A DNA stretch of 56,959 bases from SIG447 sp045577075 (GTDB taxonomy: Bacteria; Bacillota; Clostridia; UMGS1883; UMGS1540). Of this stretch, positions 1 through 7,432 are shown piece by piece. The stretch is taken from NCBI GenBank assembly GCA_045577075.1, contig JAZNHR010000008.1:1-56959 (forward strand), written 5' to 3'. Position numbers and translations under genes: made by a program. The notes under the pieces are model-generated. The model did no database searches. It was not told where the DNA came from and saw nothing but the letters and a program-made list of their open reading frames with translations. Within the stretch, counting starts at the first letter, position 1, and each line of letters opens with the position of its first letter.

Positions 1-89
1 TTAGACTTGTGTCCTCTGTAGCCCTTCGCCAGCTTTAATATTTTTTTACGTCTTTTTCTTGTGCTTAAAGCGCCTTTTACGCGTGCCAT
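1..89 (-). CDS. rplT: 50S ribosomal protein L20 (partial, N-terminus only)
   Basis: Only the first 29 codons lie in the window. They read MARVKGALSTRKRRKKILKL and continue AKGYRGHKS, the very conserved basic N-terminus of L20, which binds 23S rRNA early in 50S assembly. The gene runs off the left edge of the window. It follows rpmI by 16 bases in the infC-rpmI-rplT operon. In Bacillus, L20 binds the operon leader to repress it; the leader upstream of infC here looks suited to that role. Identity is sure despite the truncation. Confidence 0.96.
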   Translation of the reverse strand, partial: MARVKGALSTRKRRKKILKLAKGYRGHKS

Positions 90-105
90 TTCCTACTCCT
101 CCTAT

Positions 106-303
106 TTATTTATACGGTATAAGCTTCTTGATTGTTACGGCATTGGGAATTGATGCGTATGCCGTCTTACGAAGTCTTCTCTTACGCTTTGTAGACTTCT
201 TGTTCAAAATATGGCTTTTGTATGCCTTTCCTCTCTTTACCTTGCCGGATTTCGTAAGGCTAAAACGCTTCGCCGCACCTCTGTGCGTCTTTAACTTCGG
301 CAT
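106..303 (-). CDS. rpmI: 50S ribosomal protein L35
   Basis: A 65-residue, highly basic protein starting MPKLKTHRGAAKRF, the L35 signature, with the typical length. An upstream in-frame ATG would add 17 residues that do not resemble L35. I chose the inner ATG because a GGAGAG ribosome site lies just before it and because the family starts there. It is the middle gene of infC-rpmI-rplT, and is a structural component of the large ribosomal subunit. Confidence 0.96.
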   Translation of the reverse strand: MPKLKTHRGAAKRFSLTKSGKVKRGKAYKSHILNKKSTKRKRRLRKTAYASIPNAVTIKKLIPYK

Positions 304-354
304 GTTACTCTCTCCTTTTCTAAGTGATATATTCAAAGCCTTTTTGGCTTTCAA

Positions 355-864
355 TCAGTTTTTAGGCAAAATAAACATTGTCATACTTCTACCTTCCAGC
401 TTGGGAAGTTTATCTACTGTACCCACTTCGCTGACAGTTTCGGCAAAACGCTTTAAAATCTCTTCACCAAGAGAAGCGTGATGGAGTTCTCTGCCGCGGA
501 AGCGAACGCTGACCTTGACCTTATCGCCGGACGATAAGAATTTGACGGCGTTTCTGGCTTTTGTCTGAAAATCATGGTCATCAATGGATGGGGAAAGCCG
601 CACTTCTTTCAGTGCTACAACCTTCTGGTTTTTTCTGGCTTCCTTTTCTTTCTTTGCAGCCTCAAACTTATACTTACCATAGTCCATAATTTTGCAGACC
701 GGCGGTTTTGCCTGGGGTGCAATTTTAACTAAATCCATGTTTTTCTCATATGCAATTCTTTGTGCCTCTTTGGCATCCACAATGCCAAGCTGCGACCCGT
801 CGCTGTCAATGAGACGAACCTCCTTGTCACGGATTTCCTCATTGATCATAACTTCCTTACTGAT
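355..864 (-). CDS. infC: Translation initiation factor IF-3, probable AUC start
   Basis: IF-3 binds the 30S subunit, prevents premature 50S joining and checks start-codon pairing. The protein shows the N-domain pattern (INEEIRDKEVRLID), the KPPVCKIMDYGKYKFE linker region and the C-domain core (KEVRLSPSIDDHDFQTK). I placed the start at an ATC codon encoding the residue before SKEVMINEEIR, because a GGGAGG ribosome site sits 8 bases ahead and Firmicutes IF-3 proteins begin with a similar ISK- segment from a rare AUU-type codon. This gives 169 aa. The alternative is the ATG at 849 (164 aa), which has a weaker AAGGA site 4 bases upstream. Rare start codons let IF-3 repress its own translation. 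Confidence 0.93.
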   Translation of the reverse strand: MSKEVMINEEIRDKEVRLIDSDGSQLGIVDAKEAQRIAYEKNMDLVKIAPQAKPPVCKIMDYGKYKFEAAKKEKEARKNQKVVALKEVRLSPSIDDHDFQTKARNAVKFLSSGDKVKVSVRFRGRELHHASLGEEILKRFAETVSEVGTVDKLPKLEGRSMTMFILPKN

Positions 865-985
865 ATACAGCACCTCCCAAAAATAAAAAACGGCATCGCG
901 CAAGCAATACCGCTTTATAAACCGGCGAATATCAACCGTATGCGTACAGTAAACGATACGGTGAGGGCTTTACCCTGCTTGCTCC
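865..985 (-). promoter_or_regulatory. infC-rpmI-rplT leader, L20-leader-like
   Basis: The roughly 120-base leader between the promoter and infC holds a small AGGG/CCCT hairpin, a perfect 6-base-pair stem (CCGTAT with ATACGG), the attenuator hairpin, and a GCAAGC element (977-982) that is complementary to GCTTGC in the attenuator (900-905). Position and architecture match the autoregulatory L20 leaders known upstream of this operon in Firmicutes. I did not match a covariance model, so L20 as the ligand is inferred. Confidence 0.65.
879..912 (-). terminator. Intrinsic terminator (attenuator) in the infC leader
   Basis: On the minus strand a 9-base-pair stem (CGGTATTGC with GCGATGCCG, including G-U pairs) closes a four-base loop and is followed by TTTTTTATTTTT. 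It lies directly before the infC ribosome site, so it can stop transcription ahead of the operon. GCTTGC in its 5' arm and loop can instead pair with GCAAGC about 77 bases upstream. Confidence 0.8.
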
Positions 986-990
986 TTAAT

Positions 991-1019
991 AAGATACCAC
1001 ATTTTCACTTCATTGTCAA
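991..1019 (-). promoter_or_regulatory. Promoter of infC-rpmI-rplT
   Basis: On the minus strand TTGACA (1014-1019) and TATCTT (991-996) are separated by 17 bases, a near-consensus sigma-A promoter. Transcription should start near 984 and give a leader of about 120 nucleotides. Confidence 0.8.
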
Positions 1020-1088
1020 GTATTTTTTAAATTTTTTTATATGGCAGAAAGTTTCGTCAGCTTCTTTGTGTTTTTAAACACAGGTGCT

Positions 1089-1913
1089 TTACTCCCTTGC
1101 ATCTTTATTTCGTAAACTCATTTTATATTCTATCGGCGACATGCCACACCGTCTTTTAAATTCAACAGAAAAATAACTTATGCTTGAAAATCCACAGCTC
1201 ATTGCTGTATTTGACACATTTTCCGTCATTAAGAATTCCTTTGCCTTATTGATGCGATATAAATTTAAATACTCACTAAAGGTGTGGGCAAAGCTTTTCT
1301 TAAACACCCTGCAAAAGTAGCTGTGGTTATAGGAAAGCTCCTCGGCAACATCACGAGAGGTTACGTTTTTCATATAGTTTTCACAGATAAAGTTTATAAT
1401 TCTCTTGGAAAATTCCGTTTCTTTCGTCGGCACGGTTGTCACAAGCCTTTCCTGCAAAAACGAAAACAAAATCATCAAATTTCCCTTTGCGCAAAGTTGC
1501 CAACCTAAAGGTTCCTGCACATACGAAGTGCAAATCCCATGGACATATTGCTCAAAATTGCTGTCTTGCACCAGATTTGTATATTTCAGTTCCTCCGCCA
1601 AAATTTGTTCTTCAAAAGGAAGGGAAAGCATTTTAATATCAAAATCTATACAATAGTACGTAAGCTCATCGCTTACAATTTCACCGTAATGCACTTCATA
1701 CGGGTTTATCAAAATCAGACTACCCTCTTCCGCATAAAACACCGTACCGTTTACAATCATTTTGGCTTTGCCGTCCGTTATGTAAAGGAGCTCCATATCG
1801 CTATGGTAGTGCATGGTGGTAAAGATATGCGGATTCATGATTGGTTTAATGTGCCTAAAATACGAAACAAGTGGTATCCCCTTCGATTGGGACACGTAAT
1901 GATTGTCAAACAC
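1089..1913 (-). CDS. AraC-family transcriptional regulator with cupin sensor domain
   Basis: A 274-aa one-component regulator. The N-terminal half has an AraC-type cupin pattern (MHYHSDMELLYITDGKAKM, then EEGSLILINPYEVH), which usually binds a small sugar-like ligand. The last ~100 residues hold two helix-turn-helix units ending in GFSSISYFSVEFKRRCGMSP, the AraC signature. The start is a GTG with AGGAGG 8-9 bases upstream. The gene diverges from the barrel protein/epimerase pair across a 133-base region holding promoters for both directions and an inverted repeat, so it probably controls that pair. The effector is unknown; a hexose or amino sugar is a guess from the neighbours. Confidence 0.92.
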   Translation of the reverse strand: MFDNHYVSQSKGIPLVSYFRHIKPIMNPHIFTTMHYHSDMELLYITDGKAKMIVNGTVFYAEEGSLILINPYEVHYGEIVSDELTYYCIDFDIKMLSLPFEEQILAEELKYTNLVQDSNFEQYVHGICTSYVQEPLGWQLCAKGNLMILFSFLQERLVTTVPTKETEFSKRIINFICENYMKNVTSRDVAEELSYNHSYFCRVFKKSFAHTFSEYLNLYRINKAKEFLMTENVSNTAMSCGFSSISYFSVEFKRRCGMSPIEYKMSLRNKDARE

Positions 1914-1936
1914 TCGTCTCCCTCCTTTCTATTTTT

Positions 1937-1965
1937 ATCTTACTACAAAAAGGTGGAAAGGTCAA
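1937..1965 (-). promoter_or_regulatory. Promoter of the AraC-type regulator gene
   Basis: On the minus strand TTGACC (1960-1965) and TAAGAT (1937-1942) have a 17-base spacer, followed by the AGGAGG site and the GTG start. Confidence 0.65.
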
Positions 1966-1980
1966 TACATTTAAAAATAT

Positions 1981-2002
1981 TAGTCAAAATAAAAGTTGAC
2001 TA
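1981..2002. promoter_or_regulatory. Candidate operator: 7-bp inverted repeat over the -35 box
   Basis: TAGTCAA (1981-1987) and TTGACTA (1996-2002) form a perfect inverted repeat with an 8-base spacer. The right arm contains the -35 box of the plus-strand promoter. It is a natural site for the divergent regulator, although AraC proteins more often use direct repeats. A 10-base direct repeat, TACTACAAAA, also occurs at 1941-1950 and 2021-2030, next to both -10 boxes. Confidence 0.5.
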
Positions 2003-2024
2003 GAGGTATTCTTTTTAATATACT
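1996..2024 (+). promoter_or_regulatory. Promoter of the barrel protein/epimerase operon
   Basis: TTGACT (1996-2001) and TATACT (2019-2024) with a 17-base spacer, about 23 bases before the TTG start codon of the first gene. Confidence 0.7.
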
Positions 2025-2046
2025 ACAAAATGTGAGGTGATATATT

Positions 2047-3384
2047 TTGAAAAGATGGAAAATTGTCTATCAAACATATTGTAAGGGTGTCGAAAAAGTT
2101 TATGCCGCCATGCAGACAAAGCTCCCCTATGTGCTTGTATGCGACGCCAAAGAAGATGAGTCTTTTAGCACGATTTATGTTGGCCTTGATCAAAAAATGG
2201 AAGGCTATAAAATTGATGTGCAAGAACCGATAGGCGAAAGACAGCGCATTGAGATTATCGCACAAGATGAAACAAACCTTTTGTATGCCGCTTCTGATTT
2301 TAAAAATTTATATTTACCGGCGGCAAAATTTAATAGCGGCGATAATGTTGTAGACTTTTATGAGAAGAAGACTTTTGAAAATCCACTTCTTCCCTTTCAC
2401 TATGCCACAAAACCAAAAATTGCCCAAAGAGGACTTTGGACCTGGGGCTACACCATTTACGACTACAAAAAGTATATTGACAACATGGTAACACTTAAAC
2501 TGAACACGCTAATTATCTGGAACGATTTCGTTCCTGTCAATATTAGCGATGTCATTACCTATGCCCACTCTTGCGGCGTAAAGCTTTATCTTGGCTTTGC
2601 GTGGGGCTGGGATACAAACTGTGCAGTGAATGATATTTCTGACACGTCTGCACTTACGAAAGCAGTTGTAGAAAAATACGAAAAGGAATATAATATGCTT
2701 CCTTGTGATGGCATTTATTTTCAGTCCTTTACAGAACTTTGCAGAGACGATATTGACGGCGTAAATATTGCAGAAGCTGTTACGAATTTTGTAAACAATA
2801 CCGCCCACGAAATCTTTAAAACAAAACCAAATCTTGAGCTTTTGTTCGGTCTGCACGCAACATCCGTTTTCAATGACATTGACGTTTTCAAAGGTGTTGA
2901 TCCACGCATTTCGATTATATGGGAAAATGTTGGTGCAACGCCTTACCATAATTCTCCCGACTATCTTGAGAATTTCGAGGAGACGGTCTCATTAAACCGC
3001 AGACTGCAGTCTCTTCGTAGCGGCGGCTTTGGTGCAGTCCTTAAAAGCAATTACCGTCTTGATTGGAGCACCTTTGAGCACCACGAAGGGCCGTTTGTTC
3101 TCGGCATGTGCGAGCCGGAACTGGTGGAGAGAAAGCTTGCAGAAAAGAAATCCATGCATAAAAAAATTCAGGCGGACTGGATCAAAAATGCAAAATATGC
3201 ACACGAGCTTATAAAAGACTTTAATGAAGATGCCATGGTAACTGTATTGGCAGAGGACGGCCCTTTTGAAGCATTTATCAGCTACCCTGTTGCGTTATAC
3301 GCCCAGATGCTTTGGGACAGCGGCCGCAGTCTCGAAGAAATCATGCACAAAACGGCACAGATGCCGGACGTAGAATTTATTTAA
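2047..3384 (+). CDS. Putative glycoside hydrolase-like protein (GH20/GH67-like barrel)
   Basis: A 445-aa protein without a signal peptide, so probably cytoplasmic. Residues 1-115 resemble the small alpha/beta domain that precedes the barrel in GH20/GH67-type enzymes (GYKIDV near 53, then IEIIAQDETNLLYAASD). From about 125 there is a TIM-barrel-like region starting RGLWTWGYTIYDYKKYIDNM, with NTLIIWND at the end of a strand and DGIYFQSFTE around 221-230, where Glu230 is a candidate catalytic acid. The start is TTG with a GAGGTG site 7 bases upstream. The next gene, 15 bases on, is a sugar 2-epimerase, so release of a sugar that is then epimerised is plausible. Family and substrate are not settled; the barrel call is from pattern only. 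Confidence 0.55.
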   Translation: MKRWKIVYQTYCKGVEKVYAAMQTKLPYVLVCDAKEDESFSTIYVGLDQKMEGYKIDVQEPIGERQRIEIIAQDETNLLYAASDFKNLYLPAAKFNSGDNVVDFYEKKTFENPLLPFHYATKPKIAQRGLWTWGYTIYDYKKYIDNMVTLKLNTLIIWNDFVPVNISDVITYAHSCGVKLYLGFAWGWDTNCAVNDISDTSALTKAVVEKYEKEYNMLPCDGIYFQSFTELCRDDIDGVNIAEAVTNFVNNTAHEIFKTKPNLELLFGLHATSVFNDIDVFKGVDPRISIIWENVGATPYHNSPDYLENFEETVSLNRRLQSLRSGGFGAVLKSNYRLDWSTFEHHEGPFVLGMCEPELVERKLAEKKSMHKKIQADWIKNAKYAHELIKDFNEDAMVTVLAEDGPFEAFISYPVALYAQMLWDSGRSLEEIMHKTAQMPDVEFI

Positions 3385-3399
3385 ATGGGGTGAAAGGAT

Positions 3400-4521
3400 A
3401 TGAGAACGTATTTACTGGAAAATGTACTTCCCTTCTGGCTTGATCATGCCATGGACGAAGAAAACGGCGGTATCTTTACACAGCTTGACCGCAAAGGGAA
3501 TATTTATGGTGAAGAAAAAAGTGTTTGGTTTCAAGGCAGAGCCCTTTACATATTCTCCCTTGCCTATAACGACGTAAAAAAAGACGCTCGTTTTCTTTCT
3601 GCCGCAAAAAAAATCTATGAATTCCTTCCCCGTTGTACGGATGCGGACGGCAGAATGTTTTTTACCGTTACAAAAGAGGGTAAGGAAATTCAAAAACGGC
3701 GGTACTATTTTAGCGAAACCTTTGCTGCAATCGGCTGTGCAGAATACTATCTTGCAACCGGAGACGAAGAAGCAAAACAAAAGGCAGAAGCTTATTTTGA
3801 CATGGCCTATAAACTTTATAGCGGCGAAGTAAAAACCGCACCGAAATTTAAGGCTGAAAACGCACCGTACAAAGCGCTTTCCCCTGCCATGATTATGCTT
3901 GCAACTGCACAGGTCATGCGAAAACTGGATAAAGAAAAATATAACCGCATCGCGCTGGAAACAATTCCCGAAATCCTTTCACACCTGACAAGCAAGGGTC
4001 TTTTGGAAAACGTGGGACCAGACGGAGAATTTATCGACACCCCCACAGGGAGACTTGTAAATCCCGGACACAGCCTCGAATGTGCCTGGTTTTTAATGGC
4101 TGAGGGTATTTATCAAAACGATAAGGACCTTATGAAGGTGGGCAAAGATATTATTGATATTTCCATGAAGCTCGGTCTTTGCGACGGCGGCATCATTGCC
4201 TTTTGTGACTGTGACGGCAAGCCTGTATCCGCACTCGAATGGGACATGAAGCTTTGGTGGCCCCAGTGTGAAGCCATGGTTGCCAACCGCCTTTGTTATT
4301 CCATTTTCGGCGAACAGCACTATCTGGATGCCTATGAAAAAATAAAAAAATACACCGAGGAACATTTCGAGGATAAGGAGCACGGTGAGTGGTACGGGTA
4401 TCTGCATTATGACGGCACACCCTCCCACACCTTAAAAGGAAACATCTTCAAAGGGCCTTTTCACCTGCCGCGCATGCTGATATTGATTGATAAAATTGAA
4501 AATGGCAAATCCGTTTTATAA
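3400..4521 (+). CDS. AGE-family sugar 2-epimerase (N-acylglucosamine 2-epimerase type)
   Basis: A 373-aa cytoplasmic enzyme of the AGE (alpha/alpha)6-barrel family, which interconverts GlcNAc/ManNAc or glucose/mannose-type residues at C2. Seen motifs are WFQGRALYIFSLAYN near 39-53, RYYFSETFAAIG near 98-109, NPGHSLECAWFLM near 217-229 (a catalytic His region), WDMKLWWPQCEAM near 276-288, and EHGEWYGYLHYDG then GPFHLPRML at the C-terminus, with a second conserved His. The start is ATG with AAAGGA upstream. It is co-transcribed with the preceding barrel protein and ends at a strong terminator. Whether it acts on N-acetylglucosamine or a neutral disaccharide such as cellobiose cannot be told from sequence alone. 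Confidence 0.88.
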   Translation: MRTYLLENVLPFWLDHAMDEENGGIFTQLDRKGNIYGEEKSVWFQGRALYIFSLAYNDVKKDARFLSAAKKIYEFLPRCTDADGRMFFTVTKEGKEIQKRRYYFSETFAAIGCAEYYLATGDEEAKQKAEAYFDMAYKLYSGEVKTAPKFKAENAPYKALSPAMIMLATAQVMRKLDKEKYNRIALETIPEILSHLTSKGLLENVGPDGEFIDTPTGRLVNPGHSLECAWFLMAEGIYQNDKDLMKVGKDIIDISMKLGLCDGGIIAFCDCDGKPVSALEWDMKLWWPQCEAMVANRLCYSIFGEQHYLDAYEKIKKYTEEHFEDKEHGEWYGYLHYDGTPSHTLKGNIFKGPFHLPRMLILIDKIENGKSVL

Positions 4522-4557
4522 AAAATACCAACGGCAAAAAGTCGTTGGTATTTTTTT
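4521..4557. terminator. Bidirectional intrinsic terminator
   Basis: ATACCAACG and CGTTGGTAT form a 9-base-pair stem flanked by A and T runs on both sides. It can end the plus-strand epimerase operon and the minus-strand transcript ending at 4566. Confidence 0.88.
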
Positions 4558-4565
4558 ACTAGTCT

Positions 4566-5453
4566 TTACTCCCAGAAAAACGCTAAAATTTGAATTTCCT
4601 CATCTAAAATCTTCAAAGCAATCCGGCGCTGTTCGAGGCAGTCAATTCTGAACTGCTCATATTCCTTCATGGTGGCGCTAAAGTCTGCACCATGTTTTAG
4701 GTTTTCGCTCATAGAAATCGCCGTTTCGCCGGCAAACTGCATATTTACAAGGGCCCACCAAAGTTCTTGGGCTGAGCGGTCAAACCCATACGGCTCTTGG
4801 TATGACCGAAACGATGTAAACGAGGTGGTCATTTCCTCAAAAAAAGCCTTAAAATCCGCCACAGTCTTCGCATTATACACACCGGATGAAAGCATGTCCA
4901 TCATCGGTTGAAGCGCCATATCGGCTTTGGAAAGAAGCATCATGTTTGGGTAAAACATCGTTTTGATATACTTAATTTCACTATCAAACAGCTCAATTTC
5001 TTTGCAAAACACATCCGCGCTTTTATAGGTATCGTTATAAACCGCGGAGCCTACCATGGCAATATCCCGAAGTCGAACGGCTGTTCTACCGCCAATATTG
5101 TAGGAAGGAATTTCCTGGTCGCGGAAATAGGTGCGAATATTCGTTTGATACACGTCAAAGACTTTTTCGCCAACAGGTCGGGTTTCGTATATAGGAATGA
5201 TGGGCGTAGACGGTTTTGCAAAATCACGGTAAAAATGCACACTTTTCGTCTCCTCATCCCAAATCACCTGGAAGCCGTAATTTTCTAAATCTCGGACTAA
5301 AACAGCCGTATATCCTTCAATGTTATAGGAGGGCACTAGTATGCCGTCGATGTACGCGCTAATATCCGTCGCATAGCCTGCACCGATGATTTGCGCATTT
5401 GCCACAGTTAAAAGACCGCACAGGATTAGCAAAATGCATACTATTTTTTTCAC
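4566..5453 (-). CDS. Secreted protein with two copper-amine-oxidase-N-like repeats
   Basis: A 295-aa protein with a clear signal peptide (KK, then hydrophobic residues 4-20 ending in ANA-Q). Residues 30-80 and 95-150 hold two related repeats (ILVPSYNIEGYTAVLVRDL and EIPSYNIGGRTAVRLRDIA), each followed by a strand with a final aromatic/valine. These are the stalk-like Cu_amine_oxidN1 modules common in Firmicutes cell-surface proteins; despite the name they bind no copper. The remaining ~140 residues look alpha-helical and match nothing I recognise. The start is GTG with AGGAGG 8 bases upstream. It lies 32 bases after the VanW-type gene, probably in one transcript. A cell-envelope role is likely. 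Confidence 0.72.
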   Translation of the reverse strand: MKKIVCILLILCGLLTVANAQIIGAGYATDISAYIDGILVPSYNIEGYTAVLVRDLENYGFQVIWDEETKSVHFYRDFAKPSTPIIPIYETRPVGEKVFDVYQTNIRTYFRDQEIPSYNIGGRTAVRLRDIAMVGSAVYNDTYKSADVFCKEIELFDSEIKYIKTMFYPNMMLLSKADMALQPMMDMLSSGVYNAKTVADFKAFFEEMTTSFTSFRSYQEPYGFDRSAQELWWALVNMQFAGETAISMSENLKHGADFSATMKEYEQFRIDCLEQRRIALKILDEEIQILAFFWE

Positions 5454-5485
5454 GGTAGCTACCTCCTATCTTTATCGTTTGTTTC

Positions 5486-7228
5486 TTAAAGACCGGTATC
5501 AGAAGTGTTTTCATCGTCCGGGTCAGCTGTTTCCGTAGGATCAGCAGACGGCACGGGCGTCGACGTTGGTGTATCAGGCTCTTCAGAAGGTTTAGGACTA
5601 TCCGAAGGTGTCGGAGATGGTGTGTCAGTTCCCTCACTCGGGTCCTCGCCAGGTTGCGGCTCGGGCACTTCTTCCCCTGTACCTACCAGAATTTCACGAA
5701 AAGTGCCATTATAGGTACTGCGGCAGAGATAAATCCGTTCCGGATCCTTGCCGTCTCGTTTCACAATTTTATATGTGTCGACTACATAACCGGATGAGCC
5801 GGGCTTTTCAATTTTTTCCTCGCCTTTAGGCAGCGTGGGATCATCCGTGCGGCGTTCCGGTGGGGGTAGCTCGCGTAAAACGGCTGTTTCAAAAGAAACA
5901 TCAAGGCTCTTGTCATCTTTCTTTCCGAAAAGTCCAACATACATAAGGCCGTTATCTGCCGTGCAGACGACTTTAACGGGATGTCCCGTTGTGTTTTTAA
6001 ATCGAAAATCAATATTGCCGTAGTCCACCGTTGCATCACGTCCAAGAGGCACATAAGAAACGGTGAGCTGATGATTTACGCGTTCCACAATTTCAAGATT
6101 TGCATAAACAACGGCATTAAATAGCGTGGAGGAAACCTGACATATTCCGCCACCAACACCATCCACAGTTTCGCCATTCACGTACACGTGTGCCGTTTCA
6201 AATCCTTCGCTATAGCTTCTTTCTCCTACCACGCCATTATAAGAGAAAATTTCACCCGGTGCAAGAATAGTGCCGTTAATTTTGCGCGAGGCAAGCGCAA
6301 TATTTTTACTTCTTCCCACATCGCCTGTATTAAACTTTGTTTCGTGTTCGCCCAAAACATCCGCGAAAAGCTGTGCTTCAATATCCTCTGAAGTGTGTCG
6401 GGGATGTTCAATCTGCAAAGGAATTTCAAAAGTAACACCGTTGCCGCGATTTTCGTTAATAATTTTTTGTGCCTGATTTTTATCAAACTTTATACCGAGT
6501 ACATGGTCATGAATAACAACCTTGCCGTCCTCCAGCGCATAATATGCGTCTTCCGCATTGGCGCAGACCGCATCGTATAAATAATCGGCAGAAAGAGCTG
6601 CCGGATTTCTTTCTTCGTGTTCAAAAATAATTTTCTTTTCATAACTCCCAGTGCGAATCGTATTTAAAATCGCATCAGAAACCGTTTTTTTGTCCGGCAA
6701 AAGTCCCGGCCTTCCTGTTGTCACAACCAGCCTATCATTCGATATTTCCCACGAGTGTTCCTGCACCTTTTCTTCCACCCCAGACAACATCCCATCTAAA
6801 AGTTCGTTGTAGGCTATGTCATCAACGGTGATTTCCATAGGGACTTCTTGTTTGCCAAAAATCGTCAAAAACGTCTGCCCTATTCTACGAAAATAGTTCC
6901 CTTCCTTGCCATAAGAAAGAGCACTTTTGGCAGTTTTATCATATTCATACGAAGCGAGAAAGTCTGACGGAATAATCGTTTTTTCATTTTCCCCAAGCAC
7001 CACATAAACAGGCTTATCAAAGGTAGTGTTCGAAAGCTCCGCATGAAGTTTCTCAGCCGCTTCACGCACAGTCAATTTCCCAATGGACACACCGCCAGCC
7101 GTAACACCGGCACAAATTTTATCTTTATCGCCATATGCTCGCACTGTGGAAATGCCCAAGAAAATTAACGCAAGAAGTCCAACGCAAATTCCAATCACCA
7201 ACGGCTTGTTTTTGAACGTTTTCAACAT
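5486..7228 (-). CDS. VanW-family protein with YoaR-type and G5-like regions
   Basis: A 580-aa envelope protein. An N-terminal membrane segment (about residues 8-26) is followed by two YoaR-type domains thought to contact peptidoglycan (the first starting VTAGGVSIGKLTVREAA). The VanW domain comes next (SYNGVVGERSYSEGFETA, GGGICQVSSTLFNAV, VDYGNIDFRFKN). After it lies a G5-like stretch (YVVDTYKIVKRDGKD) and a ~60-residue Pro/Ser/Thr/Glu/Asp-rich tail. I chose the ATG at 7228 because GGGGG lies before it, while the ATG at 7240 has no ribosome site. VanW occurs in some vancomycin resistance clusters, but no van genes are present here and such proteins are common in Clostridia. The biochemical function is unknown. 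Confidence 0.85.
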   Translation of the reverse strand: MLKTFKNKPLVIGICVGLLALIFLGISTVRAYGDKDKICAGVTAGGVSIGKLTVREAAEKLHAELSNTTFDKPVYVVLGENEKTIIPSDFLASYEYDKTAKSALSYGKEGNYFRRIGQTFLTIFGKQEVPMEITVDDIAYNELLDGMLSGVEEKVQEHSWEISNDRLVVTTGRPGLLPDKKTVSDAILNTIRTGSYEKKIIFEHEERNPAALSADYLYDAVCANAEDAYYALEDGKVVIHDHVLGIKFDKNQAQKIINENRGNGVTFEIPLQIEHPRHTSEDIEAQLFADVLGEHETKFNTGDVGRSKNIALASRKINGTILAPGEIFSYNGVVGERSYSEGFETAHVYVNGETVDGVGGGICQVSSTLFNAVVYANLEIVERVNHQLTVSYVPLGRDATVDYGNIDFRFKNTTGHPVKVVCTADNGLMYVGLFGKKDDKSLDVSFETAVLRELPPPERRTDDPTLPKGEEKIEKPGSSGYVVDTYKIVKRDGKDPERIYLCRSTYNGTFREILVGTGEEVPEPQPGEDPSEGTDTPSPTPSDSPKPSEEPDTPTSTPVPSADPTETADPDDENTSDTGL

Positions 7229-7285
7229 GTATACCCCCATACAAATTTATCGGTCGTAGTATTTGTATATTACAATTTATTATAT

Positions 7286-7314
7286 ATTATAACAGGAATT
7301 TGCAGGTTAGTAAA
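7286..7314 (-). promoter_or_regulatory. Promoter of the VanW-type gene
   Basis: On the minus strand TTTACT (7309-7314) and an extended TGT-TATAAT -10 box (7286-7291) have a 17-base spacer. It lies about 60 bases before the ATG in an AT-rich stretch. Confidence 0.6.
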
Positions 7315-7376
7315 TATGATTTTAAAAAAAATATTTTTGTAATATATTTTTAAATTTATATTGTTTGAAATGAACA

Positions 7377-7406
7377 AAAGCAGCCGCTTTTTACGCGACT
7401 GCTTTT
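7377..7406 (-). terminator. Terminator after the DUF1858 gene
   Basis: A 12-base arm, AAAAGCAGTCGC, pairs with GCGGCTGCTTTT (one G-T) on the minus strand, with a modest T run. It closes the dnaG-rpoD-trmK-nagA-DUF1858 transcript. Confidence 0.75.
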
Positions 7407-7432
7407 ATACTTATGCCCTACAAAAGGCTTCC

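Noticed and set aside
1040..1088. GTGTTTAAAAACAC palindrome after the AraC gene as a terminator
   Set aside because: It has a short AT-rich stem and no T run follows on the minus strand, so I did not call it.
5505..5714. Plus-strand frame rich in Gly/Ser/Val opposite the VanW-type tail
   Set aside because: It is the antisense of a Pro/Ser/Thr-rich low-complexity stretch, which always yields open Gly/Ser-type frames. It has no ribosome site and no domain.
5486..7228. Vancomycin resistance cluster suggested by VanW
   Set aside because: No vanH, vanA/B-type ligase, vanX, vanY or vanRS gene is present. VanW/YoaR proteins are common in Clostridia without resistance.
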